NCBI GenBank assembly: GCA_015655375.1
Contig: JAATFD010000010.1
Location: forward strand, 1-64,000
Length of the DNA: 64,000 bases
Direction of reading: 5' to 3'
Origin: Actinomycetales bacterium
GTDB taxonomy: Bacteria; Actinomycetota; Actinomycetes; Actinomycetales; Actinomycetaceae
Below, piece by piece: positions 44,942 to 53,297 of this stretch (positions are counted from its first letter, which is position 1; every line of letters begins with the position of its first letter). Under the pieces are notes generated by a model that did not search any database, had not been told where the DNA came from, and saw only the letters and a list, made by a program, of their open reading frames with translations. The position numbers and the translations under genes were made by a program.

Positions 44942-47900
44942 TCACCCACCCGACTGGGAGGAGTCTGCCGATGCGTCACCGGATTGCGAATCCGTTCCGC
45001 TCGTCGCGCCCGAGGTGGACTGCCCGAGCTCGTCCTGAGCAGACAAGGCCGAAGCCAAGGCCTCATCAAGCTTCTTCTGCGCATCTCCATAGGCCGTCCA
45101 GTCACCGGCCTTCATCGCGTCGTTGGACGCCGTCAACGCAGTGGACGCGTCGGCCAACGCCTGGTTGAGACGCGATTGGGCATCCGAGGCGGAATCAGTG
45201 CCTCCCCCACTCGATCCAGAGTCTGTACCGCCACCTGATGAGTCCTCACCCGCGACCTCGGCCGCGGAATCGCCGCCGAAGGTCTGCTTGAGGGAGTCCT
45301 GCAGTGTCGGAGCAAAACCGATCTGCGACCCGAATGCCGTCAGCACAGATCTCAGCACTGGATAGGACGCAGTCCCACTGCCCTGGACATAGACCGGCTG
45401 AACGTACAGCAATCCCCCTCCGACCGGAAGCGTCAGCAGATTGCCTCGAATGACCTTCGACCCCTGTTGGTCAAGCAGGTTGAGCTGCGTGGCAATCGTC
45501 TCGTTCGAGTTCAACAGGTTCTGGACCTGACCAGGTCCGGGCACTGTCGTCGAGGATGGCAAGGCAATGAGCCTGAGCTTCCCGTAGCCCTCACGAACCT
45601 GGCCTGCCTGGTCTCCCGTCTCTGAATCAACCGCGAGGAACCCGGCCATTGCTTCACGTTTGGACTCACCACCCGGGACGAAGACCGACGTCAGGGAGAA
45701 CTCGGCGGAGTCCTGCCCCGGCATCTGCATCGTCAGGTAGTAGGGAGGCTGTGACGTGACCTTCGAGGACGACGACGAGGACGAACCCGACTGCGAATCG
45801 TCGCTGTTGACCTCGCTGGCGGTCGACGTGTCCTGAGCCAGACGCCAGCGGTCCCCGCCGGTGTAGTACTGAGACGCCTCGGTGACGTGGTAAGAGGCCA
45901 ACAGATTGCGCTGAACCTTGAAGAGATCCTCCGGGTAACGCAAGTGGCTCATCAGATCCCCGGAGATGTTCGACAAGGGCTCGACCGTGCCCGGATAGAC
46001 CTTCATCCAGGTCTGGAGCACCGGATCGTCCTGATCCCACTGGTAGAGCTTGACCGACCCATCGTAGGCGTCAACCACGGCCTTGACGGAGTTGCGCATG
46101 TAGTTGACGGTGTCGTCCTGGAGATACTGCCCGGGCTGGGTCGACCTCGAATCGACGGTCGTCTGGTCGAGCGACTGGTGCTCCGAATACGGATAAGAGT
46201 TCGTCGTCGTGTAGCCGTCGACGATCCATACCGTTCTCTTCGGTGTCGAAGGATCGCCATCCGTGTCGACCACCGCCGGATAGGCCTTCTGCTCCAGAGT
46301 CAGATAAGGCGCGACCTTGGCGACGCGCTCAAGGGGATCACGGTCGTAGAGGATCTGCGAAGCCGAATTCGTCCGCGACGAGAAGAAGATGTCCGAGGAG
46401 CCGAATTTGATCGAGTACAGCAACTTGTTCCACAGGTTGCCGACACTCGGCCCGCCCTCGCCGGTGAAAGTCGTCAATACCTGTCCGCCAGCTGCGTTGT
46501 CATCCGGGTAGTCCAGTTCCTGATCGGCAACGTCTTCGGTCTTGCCCACGATCGAGTAGTCCGTCATCGAGGGAGAGAAATAGATCCGAGGCTCGTAAGA
46601 ACCCATCTTGCCCTGGGACGGGATCGACTGCTCCCAATAGCTCGGCAAGCCGTCCGATGTGATGGTGTTGCCATAGGCAGCGACCACACCGAACCCGTGG
46701 GTGTAGACGGTGTGGCGGTTGACCCAGGTCTGCTGCTCGCTGGAGAGGCCGGACAGATTGAGTTCACGGGTCGCGATGACCGTGTCGCGGCGCTCGTTGT
46801 CGAGCGTGTAGCGATCGACGGCCATCTCGGAGCTGAAGCTGTAGTACGGGCGGGACTGCTGAAGCTGTTGAGCGGTCTTCGAGACGACCAAGGGGTCGAG
46901 CAGACGGATCTGGGAGGTGGACTCCGAGTCCTCTCGCAGTTGTCCGGGCTGGGTGTCGGTCTGGGCGTCATAGGTCTGGTAGTCGACGTCCTCGAGCCCG
47001 AACGCCTGCCGGGTCGCATCGATGTTGCGCTGAATGTAGGTCGACTCGAGGGCGCCCTCGTTCGGCTTGACGCGGAACTGCTGGATCAGGCTCGGATAGA
47101 CCCCACCGATCACGATGGCTGAAACGACGGTCACGACGACACCGATGACCGGCAGGCGCCACGTGCCCCGGAAAGCCGCGACCACGAAGAGAACGGCTAC
47201 CAACAGGGAGATCACCGCGAGGATCGTGTGGGCCGGCAGCGTCGCGTTCGCCTGTGAGTACGTCGCACCGTCGATCAGACCATTCGTGTCGGTCATCAAG
47301 GCGTAGCGACCCAGCCAGTAGCGAACCCCGAACATCACGGAAATACCGGCAGCCAGCAGACCGATGTGCGTGCGGGCAGCGCGAGAGGCGTGCGGACGAG
47401 GGGCTACCACGATCGACCCGTACAGGTAGTGCACGATAACGGCTGCGATGAGGCCGATGATCAGCAGATTGAACAGGAAAGACGCGATCATCTGCAGAAA
47501 CGGCAGGGTGAAGACGAAAAAGGAATCGTCCATGCCGAACTGTGGGTCGTCTTCTCCGAAGGACGTTCGGTTGAGGAAGGTCAGGACCGTCTGCCAATGT
47601 GCCGCCAGGTTCGCGCCATTGGTGAACCCGAGGAGGACGGGGAGACCCCAGAACAGCAGCCCTCTCAACGGATCGATCGCTTCCTGGTACGCGCGCAGAT
47701 TTGCTCCCGCTTGTCCACGCATGGAACCCGCTCGCCGTCGATAAGCGAACTGGATGCAGAAAGCAGTGAAGGCAAAGACCGCCACGAAGCCGATGACGAA
47801 GAGGATCGCCATGGTTCCCCAGCGCGTCCAGATGATCCGACCGGCCTTCATCTGGTCGAACCAGAGGATCTCCGTCCAGAACGTGGAAGCCGCAAAAATG

Positions 47901-48025
47901 ACCACCAGGATCGCTGCGAGTACGCCTCCTGTGATTGCCAGGGGGCTGACGTGCCGACCCTTGCGGCGTGGACCACCCCCCGTTGGGCGTCCCTGTCCGG
48001 ATTGTGCTGTTGGGAAGGCGCTCAC
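44942..48025 (-). CDS. UPF0182 family large membrane protein
   Basis: This 1027-residue actinobacterial protein starts at GTG 48025 with GAGAGG 8 bases upstream. Seven membrane helices occupy the first 300 residues (the first near 28-48, then FWTEILWFDQ, a family landmark). A large extracellular domain containing IRLLDPLVVSKTAQQLQQSR follows, ending in a Gly/Ser/Asp-rich disordered stretch and a helical Ala-rich segment near 960-1000. Molecular function is unknown for the family. Its place next to PPA1309 and ylbL is conserved in actinobacteria. Confidence 0.92.
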   Translation of the reverse strand: MSAFPTAQSGQGRPTGGGPRRKGRHVSPLAITGGVLAAILVVIFAASTFWTEILWFDQMKAGRIIWTRWGTMAILFVIGFVAVFAFTAFCIQFAYRRRAGSMRGQAGANLRAYQEAIDPLRGLLFWGLPVLLGFTNGANLAAHWQTVLTFLNRTSFGEDDPQFGMDDSFFVFTLPFLQMIASFLFNLLIIGLIAAVIVHYLYGSIVVAPRPHASRAARTHIGLLAAGISVMFGVRYWLGRYALMTDTNGLIDGATYSQANATLPAHTILAVISLLVAVLFVVAAFRGTWRLPVIGVVVTVVSAIVIGGVYPSLIQQFRVKPNEGALESTYIQRNIDATRQAFGLEDVDYQTYDAQTDTQPGQLREDSESTSQIRLLDPLVVSKTAQQLQQSRPYYSFSSEMAVDRYTLDNERRDTVIATRELNLSGLSSEQQTWVNRHTVYTHGFGVVAAYGNTITSDGLPSYWEQSIPSQGKMGSYEPRIYFSPSMTDYSIVGKTEDVADQELDYPDDNAAGGQVLTTFTGEGGPSVGNLWNKLLYSIKFGSSDIFFSSRTNSASQILYDRDPLERVAKVAPYLTLEQKAYPAVVDTDGDPSTPKRTVWIVDGYTTTNSYPYSEHQSLDQTTVDSRSTQPGQYLQDDTVNYMRNSVKAVVDAYDGSVKLYQWDQDDPVLQTWMKVYPGTVEPLSNISGDLMSHLRYPEDLFKVQRNLLASYHVTEASQYYTGGDRWRLAQDTSTASEVNSDDSQSGSSSSSSSKVTSQPPYYLTMQMPGQDSAEFSLTSVFVPGGESKREAMAGFLAVDSETGDQAGQVREGYGKLRLIALPSSTTVPGPGQVQNLLNSNETIATQLNLLDQQGSKVIRGNLLTLPVGGGLLYVQPVYVQGSGTASYPVLRSVLTAFGSQIGFAPTLQDSLKQTFGGDSAAEVAGEDSSGGGTDSGSSGGGTDSASDAQSRLNQALADASTALTASNDAMKAGDWTAYGDAQKKLDEALASALSAQDELGQSTSGATSGTDSQSGDASADSSQSGG

Positions 48026-48158
48026 CGCGTCGACCTCTCATTCGCGTGTCGTGTTGACCGGCCCAGTCTATCCGCCGATGGGCGGCTTCTGCCCAGTGGG
48101 ACCGGCACACCCGGGCCCAAGAGGTCCGCAGACGGGGGCGACATGCGACGATGGGATC

Positions 48159-48752
48159 ATGATCGAGACCATTGCCGAGCCGTCCTCAACACCGAGCGGA
48201 CAGGAGGCCCTGACCCGCGTCGTCCATGACATCGAGGTGACCGCTTCGCGGGCGGGTTGGGACCACGCGCCGTCCCTTTACGCCCTCGTCCCCACCGCGC
48301 AGCTCCTCACCCAGGAGGATCTTCCCGCCGACGTCGCGGCCCAGCTGCGCAGCGAGTGGGACGGGACCGACTCTCATCTCTCGGCGATCATCCAGGAGGA
48401 TCTTCCCGCCGACGAGCTCGAGGAGATGCTCGAGCATCTCGCTTGGCCCGACGTCGTTGCGGGTGCCGCGCTGACCGTCGAGCGCATCATCGTCCCCCCC
48501 GAGGTCGAGGCCGCTGCTCCTGAGGACCCGGACGAAGCGATCGAGTTCATCTCGTCCCACCCCGCACGCACTGAGGTCCGCCTCGCGGTCGGCGTGCTGC
48601 GGAGTGGAGAGACGTGGAGCGCCCTTCGTGCGCGCCCCTTCGACTCCGACGATCAGGTCGGTCAGGGCCCGAACCTCGTCCCAGGGCTGGTCAGCGCGCT
48701 CCTCGCTTCCTTTGCCCCCGTCACCGACGAGGACGACGCTGCGCGAGGGTGA
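48159..48752 (+). CDS. PPA1309 family protein
   Basis: This 197-residue soluble, acidic protein has segments GWDHAPSLYALVPTAQLL, AWPDVVAGAALTVERIIVPP and TEVRLAVGVLRSGETWSALR that fit the conserved actinobacterial PPA1309 family. Function is unknown. It is divergent from UPF0182. ATG 48159 is used; the frame is open further upstream but that part overlaps the UPF0182 promoter. The hexamer GACGAT lies 6 bases before the ATG. Confidence 0.85.
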   Translation: MIETIAEPSSTPSGQEALTRVVHDIEVTASRAGWDHAPSLYALVPTAQLLTQEDLPADVAAQLRSEWDGTDSHLSAIIQEDLPADELEEMLEHLAWPDVVAGAALTVERIIVPPEVEAAAPEDPDEAIEFISSHPARTEVRLAVGVLRSGETWSALRARPFDSDDQVGQGPNLVPGLVSALLASFAPVTDEDDAARG

Positions 48753-49106
48753 CGGGATGACCTTGGCCGGATGCGACCTCGGCCACGAGACAGCGACACC
48801 CGCGGAATGTGAGGATTCGGTGTGCTCGGCCGCTGGCGCCCACCCACGAATCGCGATTTCGAACCGAGTTGACGTCGAGATTGGAGCCTTGGGACAGGAC
48901 CTGTGCAAAAGGTTCGATCTCGATCGGAATCCGGGTCGACTTCAAAGATTGTGAACACTCTGCGGGACCAGTGGGACCAGTCCCACGGTTGCTCCACGAA
49001 TGGTGGGCGATGAGTACCCGCCCATTGAGCAAGCGTGGGCTTCGGCGGTGCAGCCAGTTCGCACACCGCCTCACCCTCGTCAACGCGTGCGCCCGAACGC
49101 GTTCCT
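48753..49106. other. Gap between convergent PPA1309 and ylbL genes
   Basis: No gene is seen. Near 49020-49034 the sequence CCCATTGAGCAAGC is a third, imperfect copy of the short 3' motif found downstream of the FAD oxidoreductase and nhaA genes. No U-tract terminator is evident. Confidence 0.4.
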
Positions 49107-50363
49107 TCAGGACTCGGCGTCCCCGTCAGCGGAGCACGTGGCGAGCGTGTCCCCCTCACCATTGGCAATGGCTTCGACGGCGGACCGCGCCTCAGCCAAG
49201 GTCGAGACCGTGACGACGGACAGGCCATCCGGCACGTGGCCGATGACCTCGTCGCAGTTCGAGGACGGGGCGAGGAACCAGGTGGCCCCGTCACGCACCG
49301 CGCCCCACATCTTCTGGCGGATCCCGCCGATCGCCTCGACTGTTCCGTCGTAGGACAACGCGCCGGTCCCGGCGATGTTCTGGCCACCCGTCATGTCGCC
49401 GGGCGTCATCTGGTCGATGATCCCCAGGGCGAACATCGTCCCGGCCGACGGCCCGCCGATGTCGCTCAGATGGATCGTGATGTCGACAGGCAGGTCGGCA
49501 TCGGCGCTCAGATAGATGCCGAGTTTCGATCCTTCGGCCCCCTCTCCACCCGAGACGGTGGTGATCGGGATGTCGACGTTCTGGCCGTCGCGCGCCACCG
49601 TCAGCGTCAGCGCAGTGCCCACCGGTTGAGTCTTCATCAACGTGAAAGGTGTCGAGGCGGAATCCATCGCATGGACGACGCCATCGGGAGTCGTCACAGA
49701 GACCATGACGTCGCCCTGCTGGATCTTGTTCTCTGCATCCGATCCGGATACGGCGCCCTCGATCGTCACCGTGGCCGGCACGGTCCACCCCAGTGATTCC
49801 AACGCCGCGACGCTGGCGCTCGACTGCGAGCCGGTCATCTGGGCCTGTGCCGCCTCGTCCACCTGTTCCTGGGTGACTTCGTCCGGATAGGCCTGCGAAT
49901 ATGGGATGATCGCGTCGCGCCGATCGAGCCAGGCAGCAACAAGTTGGACAAAATTGAGCCGGTGGGCCGGACCTCCCTCCTCGGAGACCGTGACCATGCG
50001 GAGCTGGCCGACTCCGTCGCCGGAGGCGTGCGGGTCGTCCAACTGAACGGCTTGCCCCGTCGTCGGGTCCGTCCCGGAAATCTCGATCAGAGGAGTCCCA
50101 TCAGAGGCGGCAGTGACATCGACCGTTGGCCCGGGACCGTCCACGACGTAGGGCATCGGCACCGTGACGGCAGCAACCGCGACTCCCACGACGACGAGAA
50201 CGCCCAGCACCTGCGTGGCACCGCGCCGCCGACCGCCACGGCGGCGTCCCGCGCCGCGCTCCACCGGCGACAACGCAACCGGGATCTCCTGACCGGAATC
50301 GGATCCGGTCCTCTCGGACGAGGCGTCACGCGAGGGCATGGTGGGTCTGGAATCGTCGAGCAC
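49107..50363 (-). CDS. YlbL/Lon-like PDZ-domain membrane protease
   Basis: This protein has 418 residues. One membrane helix near residues 50-72 anchors a PDZ-like domain (about 200-280) and a C-terminal Lon-type S16 domain. The catalytic Ser is in GGPSAGTMFALG (about 325) and the Lys in GIRQKMWGA. The active site faces outward, so this is a signal-anchored protease. GTG 50363 is chosen because CACAAT ends 6 bases before it; ATG 50339 is an alternative. It is divergent from the zincin metalloprotease gene, as in many actinobacteria. Confidence 0.9.
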   Translation of the reverse strand: MLDDSRPTMPSRDASSERTGSDSGQEIPVALSPVERGAGRRRGGRRRGATQVLGVLVVVGVAVAAVTVPMPYVVDGPGPTVDVTAASDGTPLIEISGTDPTTGQAVQLDDPHASGDGVGQLRMVTVSEEGGPAHRLNFVQLVAAWLDRRDAIIPYSQAYPDEVTQEQVDEAAQAQMTGSQSSASVAALESLGWTVPATVTIEGAVSGSDAENKIQQGDVMVSVTTPDGVVHAMDSASTPFTLMKTQPVGTALTLTVARDGQNVDIPITTVSGGEGAEGSKLGIYLSADADLPVDITIHLSDIGGPSAGTMFALGIIDQMTPGDMTGGQNIAGTGALSYDGTVEAIGGIRQKMWGAVRDGATWFLAPSSNCDEVIGHVPDGLSVVTVSTLAEARSAVEAIANGEGDTLATCSADGDAES

Positions 50364-50483
50364 CCGCCCATTGTGACCCGAGTGACCCCGATGGTCGCGC
50401 CAAGGGACCGTTCCACGACGTTTTCCCGTTCAGCTCACAGCACACTCACATCTCCCGGTCAGACCGGCCACACCCACAGCCAG

Positions 50484-50489
50484 TAGAGT
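50484..50489 (+). promoter_or_regulatory. -10 element for leaderless zincin mRNA
   Basis: TAGAGT lies 7 bases before ATG 50497, with no Shine-Dalgarno sequence between them. Confidence 0.5.
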
Positions 50490-50496
50490 CTGTGTC

Positions 50497-52092
50497 ATGA
50501 GTGAGGCAGACGACAGGTCCTCCGAATCCTCCGGAGGAGCCCCCTTCGAGGAATTCCTCCGACGCATGCTGGGCGACCAGGCCGGAGAAGAAGCTGCTCG
50601 CGCCCTGCGCGAGCAGGGCTTCGACATGTCACCGGTCAATGCGATGTTCTCCTCCCCCTCCCAAATGCAGGCGGCACTGGGCCAGTTCCAGTATCTCCTC
50701 GGAGCCACCGACGGACCCGTCAACTGGCAGATGGCCCACGATCTCGCCAGACAAAAGGCCTTCCAAAGCGGCGACCCCTCGTTGAGCGCCTCCGAGGCCC
50801 AGCTCGCGCGGCAGTCATTGACCGTCGCCGACCTCTGGTTGGATGCCGTCACCGACTTCGCTCCGGGCCCCGTCGAGCGCGACGCCTGGACCCGCATCGG
50901 GTGGGTCGAGAAAACCCTGCCGATGTGGAAGAGAATCTGCGAGCCCGTCGCGGCCAATGTCTCCCGGGCCCTCACCGAGGCGCTGATGTCCCAGTTCGGC
51001 GACGGAACCGGCTTGATCGACTCGATGCCCGAGGGACTTCCCCAGGGACTCGGCGCAATGCTGGGACGCACGCAGGAAATGATGCCGAAACTCGCCGCAA
51101 TGATGTTCTCGATGCAGATCGGGCAGGCCATCGCCGCACTCGCCGAAGAGTCCTTTGGCTCGACCGACGTCGGAATTCCCCTGATCGAGGGCACGACCAC
51201 CGCGCTGGTCGTCCACAACATCGGAGTCTTCAGCGAGGGACTCGACATCCCCTTCACCGAGGTCCAGCAGTTCATCGCGGCGCGCGAATGCGCCCACCGT
51301 CGTCTCTTCGCATCGGTGCCGTGGCTGACCCACGACCTCGTGCACGCTGTTGAGCAGTATTCGGCGGAGATCGCCATCGACACCGAGGCCATCTCCGAGG
51401 CTGCCCGGGAGATCGACCCGAGCGACCCGGAGTCGGTGAGCCGGGCAATGTCACAGGGAGTCTTCTCCCCGGAGCCCACGCCCCGCCAGCAGGCCGCTCT
51501 CGAACGCCTCGAGACGCTCCTTGCCCTCGTCGAGGGATGGGTCGAGGTCGTCACGGCACACGCAACCGCCCCCTACCTGCCTCATGCTGAGCAGCTGCGC
51601 GAAATGATGCGCCGACGCCGGGCCACCGGAGGACCGGCCGAACAGATGCTGGGTCAGCTCATCGGATTGGAGATGCGGCCCCGGCGCGCCCGCGGAGCAG
51701 CGAAGGTCTTCACCCTCATCGAGCAGGCGCACGACGTCGAGGCTCGGGACGCTCTGTGGAACCACCCCGACATGGTGCCGACCGCCGCCGAGCTGGATGA
51801 CCCGGAGTCCTTCCTCACCGGACGGGAGGCCGCCAAGGAGCAGGATGCGGAGATCGATGCCGCCCTGGACTCCCTGCTGGACGGAACCCTCGGGTGGGCC
51901 GAGGGTCTCTCCCCCGAGGACGATCCAGAGGCCGAGAGCCTGCGCCGCGCCGACCTCGATTCGGATGACTCCTCTGAGGACGACGAGTCCACGAAGAAGT
52001 CACAGGGCGACGACGGCGACGACATCTGGGATTCAAATGACGGAGATCCCGACACGGGGCCCACCGGATCGGGCTCCGGTCCGACCCACTGA
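50497..52092 (+). CDS. Zinc-dependent metalloprotease (Zincin_2/DUF2342 family)
   Basis: This 531-residue, mostly helical soluble protein belongs to the coenzyme F420 biosynthesis-associated/zincin-2 family by its PVNWQMAHDLAR, WLD and PHAEQLREMMRRRR segments. The family's zinc motif (H/R-E-x-A-H) appears as ARECAHRRLF near residue 264, with Arg at the first position, so canonical HExxH zinc binding is uncertain. The last 70 residues are acidic and disordered. It is the first of a conserved set with the ThiF-like and uvrD2 genes. Confidence 0.85.
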   Translation: MSEADDRSSESSGGAPFEEFLRRMLGDQAGEEAARALREQGFDMSPVNAMFSSPSQMQAALGQFQYLLGATDGPVNWQMAHDLARQKAFQSGDPSLSASEAQLARQSLTVADLWLDAVTDFAPGPVERDAWTRIGWVEKTLPMWKRICEPVAANVSRALTEALMSQFGDGTGLIDSMPEGLPQGLGAMLGRTQEMMPKLAAMMFSMQIGQAIAALAEESFGSTDVGIPLIEGTTTALVVHNIGVFSEGLDIPFTEVQQFIAARECAHRRLFASVPWLTHDLVHAVEQYSAEIAIDTEAISEAAREIDPSDPESVSRAMSQGVFSPEPTPRQQAALERLETLLALVEGWVEVVTAHATAPYLPHAEQLREMMRRRRATGGPAEQMLGQLIGLEMRPRRARGAAKVFTLIEQAHDVEARDALWNHPDMVPTAAELDDPESFLTGREAAKEQDAEIDAALDSLLDGTLGWAEGLSPEDDPEAESLRRADLDSDDSSEDDESTKKSQGDDGDDIWDSNDGDPDTGPTGSGSGPTH

Positions 52093-52213
52093 TCGTTGTC
52101 CCCAGGCCCGTCTTTCCCATCACCGTCATCCACAGATTTGCTCGGTTCTTCCACCTCCCCACTCATCATCCCGAGAATGGGACTGTCGAGCGAAGGGTGG
52201 GGGACCAGTGAAA

Positions 52214-53176
52214 ATGCGCAGCGGAACAGCGGTGCTCGAAAGAGGCGCCGGGGTGCTTCAAATCGGTGGGGACCCCGATCGCCATGTGATTCTCAAGGGC
52301 GTGACCGCGGCCCAGCACCGCTGGCTGACTGAGACCGCCCGTCGCGCGCTCCCTCGCGAACCCGGAGACCCGGATTCGCGGCCGACGACCGAACTCCCGC
52401 TGCCTCCCGGAGGGACCCGCATCCAGTCCCGCTTGGCGACAGCGGGTTTCCTCGAAGACTCGCTCTCCGACGAGCACTCCCGGTTCCCGAGCGTGCGCAT
52501 CGACGGCGTCGATCCGGTGAGCCTGACGGCCTGTGAGCTCCTCGGCCGAGTAGGCGTTCGACGCTTCGATGCCGTCGATTCCCGATCGGTCGGTCGGTCC
52601 TTGGCCTTCCCCGGCTATGAGGACACCTACGCCGGAAGCCGAACGACACTGGCGGCCGCGGTGATCTCCCGTTCAACGCCGCGGGCACGCGTCGGCATGC
52701 TGACCGACCCGGACGTCGTCATTGTGTCCCGTCCGCGAACACCCAGTGTTGTGGCTGCGGGATTGCTGATGTCCGAGGACCGGACCCATCTGCTGGTCAC
52801 TCGTTTTGAGCACTCGGTGATCGTCGGCCCCTTTGTCCGACCCGGTCTCACACCCTGCGGGCAATGCCTGTCCCTCGCGCTCACTGATTGCGATCCCGTA
52901 TGGCCTTTCCTTGCCAAGGAGATGCCCCCCTGGCCGTTGCCGGACCCCACACCCGCCCTGGTCCATTCCGCGGCGTTGGTCATCGCCCGTGCCGTCGTCT
53001 GGTCGTCGGGGCTCACCGACTTCGGGCGCTCCGAACTCGTCACGCCGGGGCAGCTGTACGCCCGCATCGGCGAAGACGGTCGAATCGCCCACGACCAGCT
53101 GCGTCCCCACGCCCGTTGTGGCTGCGGCGCATGCGGGACTCCCTTCCAAGCACCCGAGAGATCCACCTTGACCTGA
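52214..53176 (+). CDS. ThiF/TOMM-cyclodehydratase-like Cys-rich protein
   Basis: This protein has 320 residues. The C-terminal half has GPFVRPGLTPCGQCLSLALT near residue 208 and a final CGCGACG cluster, together giving two Cys pairs able to bind zinc as in ThiF-family and leader-peptide-binding cyclodehydratase partners. The mid-section (DPDVVIVSRPRTPSVVAAGL) fits the Rossmann-like part, but no ATP-binding GxGxxG is seen. ATG 52214 lies 9 bases after GGGGGA; GTG 52208 is possible. It is found next to uvrD2 in many actinobacteria, with no peptide precursor nearby. Role unknown. Confidence 0.7.
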   Translation: MRSGTAVLERGAGVLQIGGDPDRHVILKGVTAAQHRWLTETARRALPREPGDPDSRPTTELPLPPGGTRIQSRLATAGFLEDSLSDEHSRFPSVRIDGVDPVSLTACELLGRVGVRRFDAVDSRSVGRSLAFPGYEDTYAGSRTTLAAAVISRSTPRARVGMLTDPDVVIVSRPRTPSVVAAGLLMSEDRTHLLVTRFEHSVIVGPFVRPGLTPCGQCLSLALTDCDPVWPFLAKEMPPWPLPDPTPALVHSAALVIARAVVWSSGLTDFGRSELVTPGQLYARIGEDGRIAHDQLRPHARCGCGACGTPFQAPERSTLT

Positions 53177-53297
53177 GATCGGTGGGGCTCTCAATGCGCC
53201 CACGCCCCAGCACACGCCGACCCGCAGGCGTCAGTGGACCCAGCGATTGTGTGCGCGGGCTTGCAGGATCCGGTGCTTCTCACCCCTTGTCGGCCCG

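Noticed and set aside
47754-48158. Upstream extension of the PPA1309 gene
   Set aside because: It overlaps the start of the UPF0182 gene, and family members begin near ATG 48159.
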